From: Otariodibacter sp.
GTDB taxonomy: Bacteria > Pseudomonadota > Gammaproteobacteria > Enterobacterales > Pasteurellaceae
Length of the DNA stretch: 45,217 nucleotides
Reading direction: 5' to 3'
Assembly (NCBI RefSeq): GCF_029256985.1
Contig: NZ_JARIDQ010000023.1
Span: 1-45,217, forward strand
Shown here: positions 11,138-20,615 of the stretch, piece by piece
Layout of the letters: the number at the start of each line of letters is the position of its first letter
Position numbering within the stretch: position 1 is the first letter of the stretch
The notes under the pieces: generated by a model
Seen by the model: the letters and a program-made list of their open reading frames with translations, nothing else
What the model was told of the DNA's origin: nothing
Databases searched by the model: none
Program-made: the position numbers and the translations under genes

Positions 11138-11153
11138 AGGTAATCGTTTGCGT
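11138..11153 (-). promoter_or_regulatory. PurR-type operator upstream of glyA
   Basis: On the minus strand ACGCAAACGATTACCT fits the PurR box ANGCAANCGNTTNCNT at every defined position. It ends 3 bases before the AGGAG ribosome-binding site, so it lies in the transcribed leader or start region. In E. coli glyA is repressed by PurR through a comparable box; conservation here is inferred from sequence. Confidence 0.75.
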
Positions 11154-11273
11154 AACTAAAGAATATATTCATTTTACGCATTTTTATTTCAATCGGATAG
11201 TCTTTTTGATAAAAATATCTTTACCAATCAGGATAACTGAATCACAACTGTACAATATTATGTTATAGATATG

Positions 11274-11308
11274 AAAAACCCGAGGCTCACAATGTAAGTC
11301 TCGGGTTT
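11274..11308 (-). terminator. Terminator of the first cold-shock gene
   Basis: AAACCCGAG (11276-11284) and CTCGGGTTT (11300-11308) form a 9-bp stem that extends inward with G-U pairs. It is followed by a T run on the minus strand, 24 bases beyond the stop codon. Confidence 0.88.
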
Positions 11309-11332
11309 AAAATCCTTCAGCTAAATGCTAGA

Positions 11333-11542
11333 TTAGATTACAACAACATCAATTGCTGCTGGGCCACGATCTGAATCTTGTACAGTATATTCTACTTTGT
11401 CACCTTCATTTAAAGTTCTAAAGTTTGTACCAATAATACCGGAAAAGTGAACAAATAAATCTTTGCTATTATCAGATGGTGTGATAAAACCAAAACCTTT
11501 ATCTGCGTTGAACCATTTTACTGTACCTTGTAATTTAGACAT
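11333..11542 (-). CDS. Cold-shock protein (CspA family), copy 1
   Basis: A 69-residue single-domain RNA chaperone that melts mRNA secondary structure. RNP1 is KGFGFI (residues 15-20) and RNP2 is LFVHF (29-33). [10 protein letters not shown] closes the OB fold. It differs from the neighbouring copy at only six residues (7, 37, 42, 49, 54, 56). The ribosome site AAGGAAGACAAT before the ATG is identical in both copies. It is a single-gene unit with its own promoter, long leader and terminator. The exact paralogue name (cspA, cspC, cspD or cspE) cannot be assigned. Confidence 0.95.
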   Translation of the reverse strand: MSKLQGTVKWFNADKGFGFITPSDNSKDLFVHFSGIIGTNFRTLNEGDKVEYTVQDSDRGPAAIDVVVI

Positions 11543-11706
11543 ATTGTCTTCCTTCTTATTAAAAATTAAATCTGTTGGCTTGAAAGCCGTAACGCTAAGA
11601 AATTGAATAGAAATTAGTATTAATTAGAACTTTCAAGAAACAAATTTAAAACTTGTAGTACAGGAAGTGCAATAAATAACGAACTAATATAACCAGCTCT
11701 TTAGCT
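11543..11706 (-). promoter_or_regulatory. Long structured 5' leader of cold-shock gene 1
   Basis: About 164 nt from the predicted start to the ATG, close to the 159-nt cspA leader of E. coli. It shares long identical blocks with the leader of copy 2: around 11624-11664 (TAGAACTTTCAAGAAACAAA), around 11666-11685 (GGAAGTGCAATAAATAAC) and the 5'-proximal stem-loop at 11691-11709 (minus strand CCAAGCTAAAGAGCTGG). Such leaders act as cold-responsive RNA switches in the cspA family; here that role is inferred from position and conservation. Confidence 0.75.
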
Positions 11707-11713
11707 TGGTCCC

Positions 11714-11742
11714 ATTAGAACATATAAAAAGATTAAATACAA
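11714..11742 (-). promoter_or_regulatory. Promoter of cold-shock gene 1
   Basis: On the minus strand TTGTAT, 17 bases and TCTAAT, with TG just before the -10 (TGTTCTAAT). The second copy has the same -10 and spacing. Confidence 0.7.
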
Positions 11743-11778
11743 GTAATTAAATAAATTATTTTATATTTATTTAATAAT

Positions 11779-11811
11779 AAAAAAACCCCACTCTAATTTA
11801 ATAAAGTAGGG
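11779..11811 (-). terminator. Terminator of the second cold-shock gene
   Basis: On the minus strand CCCTACT and AGTGGGG pair over 7 bp (one G-U), followed by TTTTTTT. It lies 47 bases past the stop codon of copy 2 and upstream of the promoter of copy 1, so the two genes are separate units. Confidence 0.82.
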
Positions 11812-11857
11812 ATTTAATATTATTAATAAATAATTAGTTTATCAATAACTAAATAAA

Positions 11858-12067
11858 TTAAATAACAACTACATCAATAGCAGCTGGACCACGATCAGAA
11901 TTTTGTATAGTATATTCTACGCGGTCACCTTCATTTAAGGTCTTGAAGTTTGTACCCACAATACCAGAAAAATGTACGAATAAATCTTTGCTATTATCAG
12001 ACGGAGTGATAAAACCAAAACCTTTATCTGCGTTGAACCATTTTACTAAACCTTGTAACTTAGACAT
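11858..12067 (-). CDS. Cold-shock protein (CspA family), copy 2
   Basis: A 69-residue cold-shock domain protein with the same RNP1 (KGFGFI) and RNP2 (LFVHF) as copy 1 and 63 of 69 residues identical. The ATG at 12067 is preceded by AAGGAAGACAAT exactly as in copy 1; an in-frame upstream start at 12103 would add 12 residues without a ribosome site. The pair looks like a tandem duplication that included promoter, leader and gene. Differential use of the two copies cannot be judged from sequence. Confidence 0.95.
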   Translation of the reverse strand: MSKLQGLVKWFNADKGFGFITPSDNSKDLFVHFSGIVGTNFKTLNEGDRVEYTIQNSDRGPAAIDVVVI

Positions 12068-12246
12068 ATTGTCTTCCTTATAAAAAAAATTAAATTTGTG
12101 CATACTTATGAAAGTAAGCGATAACGCTAAGAATTTGAATTTAAGTAGAGATAGATATTAATAGAACTTTCAAGAAACAAATTTAAAACTTGTAATAAAA
12201 GGAAGTGCAATAAATAACAAACTTATGTAACCAGCTCTTTAGCTTG
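12068..12246 (-). promoter_or_regulatory. Long structured 5' leader of cold-shock gene 2
   Basis: About 179 nt, aligning with the copy 1 leader over most of its length. The same blocks recur around 12166-12205 and the same 5'-proximal stem-loop near 12231-12247. The regions between blocks have diverged, suggesting selection on the shared segments. Confidence 0.75.
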
Positions 12247-12252
12247 GAAAGT

Positions 12253-12281
12253 ATTAGAACACATTAATTTACTTAAAGCAA
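12253..12281 (-). promoter_or_regulatory. Promoter of cold-shock gene 2
   Basis: On the minus strand TTGCTT, 17 bases and TCTAAT, with TG before the -10, parallel to the promoter of copy 1. Confidence 0.7.
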
Positions 12282-12334
12282 ATTATTTATTAATTATATT
12301 TTAAATTAATAAATAACTTGCTTTTATTTGTATG

Positions 12335-12853
12335 TTATAAATTAGGAGCTTGTGTATTTGTTAAAATCCCATCTTCTAATTCTAAATTATCGTTTCCTAA
12401 TAAACTAACTTCTGCAATAACTGCAGGATAAAAATGAACAAAATTTTTATGTTGAGTTAGTGTTCTTACTAAATCAAAAACTAGAGGTAAATGAGAAATA
12501 ATCAAAATATTTTGTACGTTTTTATCTGTATGCAAAAAGTTAATATAATTTATAACATTATTAATATCTCCAGAAGGTGTTATCCCTTGCCAGTTTTCTA
12601 CTTGCTCATTTGTAAAAAATATTTGCGAACTTACCGCTTTCATTCCCTCTAACAATTCAGAAAAAGTTTGTTGAGTTCTTAAATAAGGACTAACAATAAC
12701 CCTATCTAATTTAATTTTTTGTTCTTCTAATCTTTTCGCTAACCATTGTCCTTGAGTAAAGACCATTTTATATCCTTTTTTAGTTAAAGAACGTTGCTGA
12801 TCTGTTTGTGCATTAAATCCAGCTTCACCATGTCGCATTATCCAAATATTCAT
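12335..12853 (-). CDS. sixA: Phosphohistidine phosphatase SixA
   Basis: Histidine-phosphatase superfamily enzyme. SixA removes phosphate from phosphohistidines (ArcB HPt domain, nitrogen-PTS proteins). It has 172 residues, slightly longer than E. coli (161). The catalytic RHG is in IWIMRHGEAGF at the N terminus, and the second catalytic His is in ILIISHLPLVFDLVR. YLRTQQTF is the usual conserved segment between. The ATG at 12853 places RHG at residues 7-9 as in the family; the longer in-frame start at 12910 is not supported. It is divergent from pykA. Confidence 0.88.
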   Translation of the reverse strand: MNIWIMRHGEAGFNAQTDQQRSLTKKGYKMVFTQGQWLAKRLEEQKIKLDRVIVSPYLRTQQTFSELLEGMKAVSSQIFFTNEQVENWQGITPSGDINNVINYINFLHTDKNVQNILIISHLPLVFDLVRTLTQHKNFVHFYPAVIAEVSLLGNDNLELEDGILTNTQAPNL

Positions 12854-12877
12854 TATGTAATTTCCAACTATAAACTG

Positions 12878-12906
12878 TTTCAAGATTGATAATTTAGGCG
12901 TATAAT
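12878..12906 (+). promoter_or_regulatory. Promoter of pykA
   Basis: TTTCAA (12878-12883), 17 bases and a perfect TATAAT (12901-12906). The leader to the pykA ATG would be about 94 nt and contains a small GTAG/CTAC hairpin. Confidence 0.65.
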
Positions 12907-13005
12907 GCACCTCATTTTTCGTAGTTTCAAGCTACTTATACCAAATACTAAACTTGAAAGAATCTGATTTTTATTCAAACTATTACTAAATGGAGTAAAT
13001 AAATA

Positions 13006-14445
13006 ATGTCTCGTAAACTCAGAAGAACTAAAATTGTTTGCACAATGGGTCCAGCAACGGATCGTGACAACACACTAGAAAAAGTGATTGCGGCGGGTGC
13101 AAATATGGTTCGAATGAATTTTTCCCATGGTGTACCAGAAGATCATATTAGTCGTGCGGAAAAAGTCCGTGAAATAGCAAAGCGTTTAGGTAAACATGTT
13201 GCAATTTTAGGTGACTTACAAGGTCCTAAAATTCGTGTTTCAACTTTTAAAGAAGGTAAAATTTTCTTAAATATTGGTGATCAATTTACTTTAGATGCAA
13301 ATTTACCAAAAGGTGAAGGTACTCAAGAAGCAGTTGGATTAGATTATAAAAATCTACCAAATGATGTTGTGCCTGGTGATATTCTTTTGCTTGATGATGG
13401 CAATGTACAATTAAAAGTTACATCAATTGACGGAGCAAAAGTTCTCACTGAAGTAACTGTTGGTGGTCCTTTATCAAATAATAAAGGAATTAATAAATTA
13501 GGTGGAGGGTTATCTGCACCTGCATTAACAGAAAAAGATAGAGAAGATATTAAACTAGCAGCTAAAATTGGGGTAGATTATCTTGCTGTTTCATTCCCTC
13601 AATCTAGTAAAGATCTTGATCTTGCTCGCCAATTAGCTAAAGAAGCAGGATTGGATCCTAAAATTGTTGCTAAAGTGGAACGAGCTGAAACAGTAGCGAC
13701 CGAAGAAGCAATGAATGATATTATTCTAGGTGCAGATGTTATTATGGTTGCACGTGGTGACCTTGGTGTAGAAATTGGTGATGCCGCTCTTGTTGGAGTA
13801 CAGAAAAAATTAATCCGTCGTTCACGCCGTTTGAACCGTGTTGTTATTACGGCAACACAAATGATGGAATCTATGATCAAAAAACCAATGCCAACTCGTG
13901 CTGAAGTAATGGATGTTGCAAATGCGGTATTGGATGGTACAGATGCGGTAATGCTTTCTGGTGAAACTGCAAATGGCGATTATCCTGTTGAAACAGTAAA
14001 ATCTATGGCTGAAGTTTGTTTAGGTGCAGAAAAAATGCCAAGTATTAATGTTTCTCGTCATCGTATGGATAATAGTTTCAGTACCGTTGAAGAAGCAATT
14101 TCAATGTCTGCAATGTATACAGCTAATCATACAGATAAAGTCAGTGCAATTATTGCGCTTACACAATCAGGTGAAACAGCAAAACTCATGAGCCGTATTA
14201 GTTCAGGATTACCAATTTTTGCATTATCTCGTAATGAGCAAGCGCTTAATCGTAGTGCGTTATATCGTGGCGTTACTCCAGTATTCTACGATCATGACAG
14301 TCGTACAATTGAAGGTGCAAAAAAAGCAATTAATAAATTAAAAGAACAAGGCTATTTAATGGCTGGCGATATGGTTCTTTTAACTCATGGTGATGAATTA
14401 AAAGAAGGTGGCACAAATACGTGTCGTATGCTTACAGTAGACTAA
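13006..14445 (+). CDS. pykA: Pyruvate kinase II
   Basis: Transfers phosphate from phosphoenolpyruvate to ADP at the end of glycolysis. It has 479 residues. The N terminus [21 protein letters not shown] is that of the PykA (AMP-activated) type. Active-site segments are [47 protein letters not shown] and [12 protein letters not shown]. The C-terminal allosteric domain follows ([16 protein letters not shown]). AATGGAG precedes the ATG. It is a single-gene unit ending in a strong terminator, with recD starting 33 bases after it. Confidence 0.97.
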   Translation: MSRKLRRTKIVCTMGPATDRDNTLEKVIAAGANMVRMNFSHGVPEDHISRAEKVREIAKRLGKHVAILGDLQGPKIRVSTFKEGKIFLNIGDQFTLDANLPKGEGTQEAVGLDYKNLPNDVVPGDILLLDDGNVQLKVTSIDGAKVLTEVTVGGPLSNNKGINKLGGGLSAPALTEKDREDIKLAAKIGVDYLAVSFPQSSKDLDLARQLAKEAGLDPKIVAKVERAETVATEEAMNDIILGADVIMVARGDLGVEIGDAALVGVQKKLIRRSRRLNRVVITATQMMESMIKKPMPTRAEVMDVANAVLDGTDAVMLSGETANGDYPVETVKSMAEVCLGAEKMPSINVSRHRMDNSFSTVEEAISMSAMYTANHTDKVSAIIALTQSGETAKLMSRISSGLPIFALSRNEQALNRSALYRGVTPVFYDHDSRTIEGAKKAINKLKEQGYLMAGDMVLLTHGDELKEGGTNTCRMLTVD

Positions 14446-14477
14446 AATTATTTATATTAAATTTAATTCAATAGAAG

Positions 14478-14526
14478 AAATCCATACTTAATTGTATAAA
14501 AGTACAAAAAGTATGGATTTTTTTAT
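14478..14526 (+). terminator. Terminator of pykA
   Basis: AAATCCATACTT (14478-14489) and AAGTATGGATTT (14509-14520) form a 12-bp perfect stem with an inner TTGTA/TACAA pairing, followed by TTTTTTT. Confidence 0.92.
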
Positions 14527-14558
14527 ATACTGTCATTTATTTTCCTACCTTATCCATT

Positions 14559-16505
14559 ATGTTAACACTACTATCTAATTTAAAATCTGAAGGATTTATT
14601 TCAGAACTAAATTATCAATTTGCCAAACTCATTGATACTCAACAAAAAAAATACGATTTCTCAATTGAACAACAAAATCTAGCTGTTTATCTAAGTGCTT
14701 TAGTTTCATTTCATGTTATGCAAGGACATAGTTGCGTAGATTTAACGCTTATCCAAAATCCATTTGATTTATTATATAGTAATGATGGGAAAAAATATTA
14801 CGCTGAAATTTTGCAAAAAATTAATCATATCTCACCGCTTGAATGGCAAACTAATTTACAAAACCATATTGCATTTAGCCATGCTCCGCCAGAGATTGCA
14901 CCATTAATATTCCAAAATAATAAGCTCTATTTTTATCGCTATTGGCAAGCAGAGTATCATATTGCGAAGTATCTACATAAAAAAGTAATATTAAGATCTA
15001 ACTATAATCTTGATCGTGACAAGAAGATTCTAAATAACTTATTTACAGGGGATGAAAGAGCTAAATGGCAAAAAATGGCTGTAGCTACTGCATTAAATCA
15101 AACATTCAGCGTGATTTCTGGAGGACCAGGGACAGGAAAAACTAAAACGGTTGCCTCTTTACTTACTGCATTACAACAAAAACAACTAGAACAAAAGCAA
15201 CCATTCCTGAAAATTGCTCTGGTTGCCCCTACAGGAAAAGCGGCTGCTCGATTAAAAGAATCTATTGCTACAAATATATCAGACTTGTCTGTGCCAGAAG
15301 TTATAAAATTAGCAGTGCCCTTACAAGCATCAACAATTCACAGACTTATTGGAATTAATCCTAGAAGTGATCAACCTTATTATAATGAAAACAATCCTCT
15401 TCATGTTGATTTAATCGTTATTGATGAAGCATCAATGATTGATCTGTTTCTTATGGAAAAACTACTCTATGCATTAAAACCATCAACTCGTATTATTATG
15501 TTAGGTGATAAAGACCAGTTAGCCTCAGTTGAGGTAGGAAATATAATGGGAGAGCTTGGACAATTTATTGAATGGGGATATAGCGAAGAACACTGTCATT
15601 ATTTAGAAAAAATAACAGGCTATACGATTAAACCGCAAAGAGAAAAAGTGATACCGATTTGTGACTCTCTTTCACATTTAAAACACAGTTTTCGATTTGA
15701 TGAAAATTCAGGTATTGGACAGTTGGCAGCACAAGTCAATGCTCAACAAGCGGTTAGTTCTTGGCAAATAATTGCAAATCACACCTATAAAGATCTAAAT
15801 CTAGAGATTTATCCTGAAAGCAATTCTACTCAAGATAAAAATGAGTGGATACATCAGAGTGTAAAGCTTGTGGTTTCATCAGCTGTATCCCACTATCAGA
15901 ATTATTTATCTAAGGCTAATGAACGAGGCAACAATCCAAAGAATGTTTCAATAGAAGATATTTTCACAGCATTTCAGGCAGTCAGATTTCTATCTGCTTT
16001 GAGAATCAGTGAACTAGGTTCTGAAAAACTAAATCAATCCATTGCAATGGCATTACGTGAGGCTAATCTTGTAGAGTTTAAGAATCAAAATACAAATTAT
16101 ATTGGTAAACCGATATTAATCACTCAAAACTCGCCTCAACAGAATATCTATAGTGGGGATATTGGTATTGTCCTACCCAATGAAAAAGGTGATTTGCGAG
16201 TCTATTTTGAAACCAAAATAAATGATGAAAACTTAAATATCTCACCAAGTCGACTACCAAATCATGAACCTGCTTATGTAATGACAGTACACAAGTCCCA
16301 AGGTTCTGAATTTAAACATACATTCCTAATCATGCCATTAAGCTACTCCCCTGTAGTGAGTAAAGAGCTGATCTATACTGCAGTTACTCGAGCCAAAGAT
16401 AAGTTTACTCTATTCAGCCATAGAAAAACGTGGGAACAAGGTGTAAAAACAAAAACGCAACGCCAAAGTGGATTAATGGAACAATTATTACAGCTTTATC
16501 AATAA
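14559..16505 (+). CDS. recD: Exodeoxyribonuclease V alpha subunit RecD
   Basis: The fast 5'-3' helicase subunit of RecBCD, which processes double-strand breaks. It has 648 residues (E. coli 608). A variable N-terminal domain precedes an SF1B helicase core: Walker A SGGPGTGKTKTVASLL (about 187-202), APTGKAAARLKES, DEII-type box LIVIDEASMIDLFLMEK, MLGDKDQLASVEVG, and the C-terminal motifs VMTVHKSQGSEFKHT and ELIYTAVTRAK. No clear ribosome-binding site precedes the ATG, suggesting weak translation. recB and recC, its obligate partners, are not adjacent. An exact uptake 9-mer lies at 15746-15754. Confidence 0.93.
   Translation: MLTLLSNLKSEGFISELNYQFAKLIDTQQKKYDFSIEQQNLAVYLSALVSFHVMQGHSCVDLTLIQNPFDLLYSNDGKKYYAEILQKINHISPLEWQTNLQNHIAFSHAPPEIAPLIFQNNKLYFYRYWQAEYHIAKYLHKKVILRSNYNLDRDKKILNNLFTGDERAKWQKMAVATALNQTFSVISGGPGTGKTKTVASLLTALQQKQLEQKQPFLKIALVAPTGKAAARLKESIATNISDLSVPEVIKLAVPLQASTIHRLIGINPRSDQPYYNENNPLHVDLIVIDEASMIDLFLMEKLLYALKPSTRIIMLGDKDQLASVEVGNIMGELGQFIEWGYSEEHCHYLEKITGYTIKPQREKVIPICDSLSHLKHSFRFDENSGIGQLAAQVNAQQAVSSWQIIANHTYKDLNLEIYPESNSTQDKNEWIHQSVKLVVSSAVSHYQNYLSKANERGNNPKNVSIEDIFTAFQAVRFLSALRISELGSEKLNQSIAMALREANLVEFKNQNTNYIGKPILITQNSPQQNIYSGDIGIVLPNEKGDLRVYFETKINDENLNISPSRLPNHEPAYVMTVHKSQGSEFKHTFLIMPLSYSPVVSKELIYTAVTRAKDKFTLFSHRKTWEQGVKTKTQRQSGLMEQLLQLYQ
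14834..14842 (-). repeat. DNA uptake signal-like 9-mer (8/9)
   Basis: ACCGCTTGA on the plus strand is one mismatch from the inverted uptake signal ACCGCTTGT, inside recD. Confidence 0.45.
15746..15754 (+). repeat. Exact DNA uptake signal 9-mer
   Basis: ACAAGCGGT without mismatch inside recD. Together with the copies at 3919, 8761 and 39492 it assigns the genome to the Actinobacillus pleuropneumoniae-type uptake-signal group. Confidence 0.75.
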
Positions 16506-16585
16506 TCTTTGCTTTTTATGTAATAAACTTAAATTCTTATACTAAAAAAGAGTAGAATAATACTTTATTTATTGATTATTAAACT

Positions 16586-18142
16586 ATGAGCCAACAACAA
16601 AGCAAAAAACAATTACTTAAACAAAACTTTTCATCAGGATTAGTCGTATTTCTGATCGCATTGCCTCTTTGTTTAGGTATCGCTGTTGCATCTGGTGCTC
16701 CGTCTCTATCAGGTATATTATCAGGTATACTTGGCGGAATACTCATTGGTACATTGAGTTCTTCTCATATTAGCGTTTCTGGCCCTGCCGCAGGACTTGC
16801 TACTATAGTACTTAATGCCATTACTGAACTAGGTTCTTTTGAACTCTTTCTATGTGCGGGAATCGTTGCTGGTATAGCACAATTATTATTAGGCATAATT
16901 AAAGCAGGTAGTCTAACTAACTATATTCCCATTGCGGTTATAGAAGGAATGCTTGCAGGAATTGGTATTATGATTATTCTTAAACAAATTCCTTATGCCT
17001 TTGGTAATGAAAATTATCCAGATTTTATGAATATTTCAACTATTGAAATTCATCTCGGTTCGCTTATTATTGCTCTCATTTCTCTTTTTGTAATGATAGG
17101 TTGGGACTATGTGCCTCGATTACGTAATATTAAATTATTGCCTTCAGCATTGATTGCTGTAATCGTTAGCATAATAATAAATAATATTTTTGTATATATT
17201 GGAAGTCCTCTTGCAATTCCTGCAGATCAATTAGTACAAATTCCAACTCCACATACTTTACTTGAAGCAGAAAATTTAATTCGTTTTCCCGATTTTTCTG
17301 GTTTTCTAAATAGTATTGTATGGGTAACAGGAATTACAATCGCTATCGTTGCATCTGTGGAAACACTACTTTCAATTGAAGCATCCGATAGATTAGATAA
17401 GCATCGCCGTATCACTGATACCAATAAAGAATTAAGGGTGCAAGGAATTGGTAACATTGTTGCTGCACTAGTCGGTGCATTACCTTTAACGTCTGTTATT
17501 ATTCGCTCATCAGCCAATGCAAATGCAGGTGCAACACACAAGACATCAGCCATATTCCACGGTATATTATTTCTTGTTTGTGCATTGACAATTCCTTCAT
17601 TACTCAATCAAATACCGCTTGCCAGTCTAGCTACAATATTGCTAATTATTGGTTATAAATTAACTCGCCTATCGGTATATATTCGTTACTGGAAAAAAGG
17701 TATCTACCAATTTATTCCTTTTGTAGCTACCGTATTTGCTGTTGTCTTCTTTGATTTACTAAAAGGCGTTGGATTAGGTCTAGTCATTAGTCTAGTATTC
17801 ATACTATATGGTAATATGAAACGTTCTTACTACTTAAGTAGAGAAGAACTTGCAGATGCAGATCAAATTGTTTTAGAGCTTGGAGAAGAAGTTTCTTTCT
17901 TAAATAAAGCAGCATTAAAGAAAACTTTAAAAAATATTCAACCTAATTCAAAAATCACTATTGATGCAGAAAAAGCTATCTATATAGCAAGTGATATTTT
18001 AGAATTACTTGAAGATTTTACTAATGTATATGCGCAAGAAAATAATATTCAGGTGAAACTTCGCGGGTTTAAGTATGATTATGAGAATCAAGAAGGAATT
18101 TCTCATACAAATATTAGAGTAGAACACCGAAGTGCAATTTAA
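16586..18142 (+). CDS. SulP-family anion transporter (SLC26-like) with a short STAS-like tail
   Basis: Inner-membrane transporter of 518 residues. The N-terminal SulP signature is clear (FSSGLVVFLIALPLCLGIAV, then SHISVSGPAAGLATIVL), followed by about 12-14 membrane segments to about residue 420 and a cytoplasmic tail with STAS-like alternation (LGEEVSFLNKAALKKTL, SKITIDAEKAIYIASDILELL). The subgroup with LIALPLCLGIAVASGAP resembles bacterial SulP proteins proposed to carry bicarbonate or other inorganic anions. No carbonic anhydrase gene adjoins it, so the substrate is open. It follows recD by 80 bases on the same strand. Confidence 0.85.
   Translation: MSQQQSKKQLLKQNFSSGLVVFLIALPLCLGIAVASGAPSLSGILSGILGGILIGTLSSSHISVSGPAAGLATIVLNAITELGSFELFLCAGIVAGIAQLLLGIIKAGSLTNYIPIAVIEGMLAGIGIMIILKQIPYAFGNENYPDFMNISTIEIHLGSLIIALISLFVMIGWDYVPRLRNIKLLPSALIAVIVSIIINNIFVYIGSPLAIPADQLVQIPTPHTLLEAENLIRFPDFSGFLNSIVWVTGITIAIVASVETLLSIEASDRLDKHRRITDTNKELRVQGIGNIVAALVGALPLTSVIIRSSANANAGATHKTSAIFHGILFLVCALTIPSLLNQIPLASLATILLIIGYKLTRLSVYIRYWKKGIYQFIPFVATVFAVVFFDLLKGVGLGLVISLVFILYGNMKRSYYLSREELADADQIVLELGEEVSFLNKAALKKTLKNIQPNSKITIDAEKAIYIASDILELLEDFTNVYAQENNIQVKLRGFKYDYENQEGISHTNIRVEHRSAI
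17614..17622 (-). repeat. DNA uptake signal-like 9-mer (8/9)
   Basis: ACCGCTTGC on the plus strand is one mismatch from the inverted uptake signal, inside the SulP gene. Confidence 0.4.
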
Positions 18143-18155
18143 TTATCAACTACCT

Positions 18156-18186
18156 AATAAAGGTCACATTAAAAATGACCTTTATT
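18156..18186. terminator. Inverted repeat between convergent genes, probably a bidirectional terminator
   Basis: AATAAAGGTCA (18156-18166) and TGACCTTTATT (18176-18186) form an 11-bp perfect stem with a 9-base loop. The stem itself is U-rich at the 3' side on both strands, but no long T run follows. It sits between the SulP gene (plus) and the exported-protein gene (minus). Confidence 0.6.
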
Positions 18187-18212
18187 GGGACTATACATTT
18201 TTAATTTATATC

Positions 18213-18853
18213 CTACTTAACAAATTCATCAAACACTAACTCATAATTATCACCATCACGACTGTAGGAAATATATCGAGGGAACCTCTCTCCTATTAGC
18301 TTCTTAATAGTAAAATATTTATTATCCATTCTAAAACTATAGGTAATCTCTTTAACATTTTTGCCATTATTTTTGACCATTACTTGAGATTTATTTATAA
18401 CTACATTCTCTGATGGATATAATTTTTTTCCATTAGTTGTCTGAAAACTATTAGGTAATTTATCATAGTAACTTAATTGGAAAGCTAAACTAAACAAATC
18501 AAAAGTAGGAAGAGTCAATTTCTCTTTTTTTAAAGGATCTTTAACTTTTCCATACTGAATAGTATTTTTATCTAACTCTGCTACAGCATAATTTTTACCA
18601 TTACGTATATCCTTATAACTTTCTAAACTCAAGCGATCGTTATTATCGCGTCCTTGAGCAACAAACAATATTTTATATAATGGAATGTTGATTCTTGATT
18701 CAATTTTATACTTACCCGCATCATTATGAAAATGTACATAAGCAGGCATTAAATAATTTGAACTATATTTAATATGAAAATCATCTGCCAATGCATTTGT
18801 AATGTATCCAACGGAACTCACTGCTAGTAATGCTAGTTTATAAAATAATTTCA

Positions 18854-18854
<1 letters not shown>
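18213..18854 (-). CDS. Exported protein, probably DUF3108 family
   Basis: A 213-residue protein with an N-terminal signal peptide (MKLFYKLALLAVSSVGYITNALA, 23 residues, written here as MKLFYKLALLAVSSV then GYITNALA) and a beta-rich mature region. Features that suggest DUF3108 are the early YSSNYLMPAYVHF segment, alternating-strand repeats and the late ISYSRDGDNYELVFDEFVK ending. No catalytic motif is visible and the function is unknown; a periplasmic or outer-membrane-facing role is inferred. Its ATG overlaps the cysB stop codon by one base (TAATG), so it is translated from the cysB mRNA. Confidence 0.65.
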
Positions 18855-20537
<1,683 letters not shown>

Positions 20538-20556
20538 CTAGTATCCTTATACAAAA

Positions 20557-20588
20557 GTAAAAAGCGAGTAATAAATATTACTCGCTTT
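20557..20588 (-). terminator. Terminator of the porin gene
   Basis: AAAGCGAGTAATA (20561-20573) and TATTACTCGCTTT (20576-20588) form a near-perfect hairpin, followed by TTTTTAC on the minus strand. It lies between the porin and yjjG. Confidence 0.88.
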
Positions 20589-20615
20589 AATTATTAAAAA
20601 TTCCTAATCAAAAAA

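Noticed and set aside
11165..11186. Possible MetR site (GAATATATTC) before glyA
   Set aside because: A short A/T palindrome that lacks the spacing of a MetR site; likely chance in AT-rich DNA.
12068..12103. In-frame upstream start adding 12 residues to cold-shock copy 2
   Set aside because: No ribosome site; it would translate the conserved leader, and copy 1 starts at the equivalent of 12067.
13599..13880. 93-codon minus-strand frame inside pykA
   Set aside because: Opposite-strand shadow of a well-conserved enzyme; no start signals and no family pattern. The same applies to other internal frames in gyrB, glyA, glgP, lpxD and argG.
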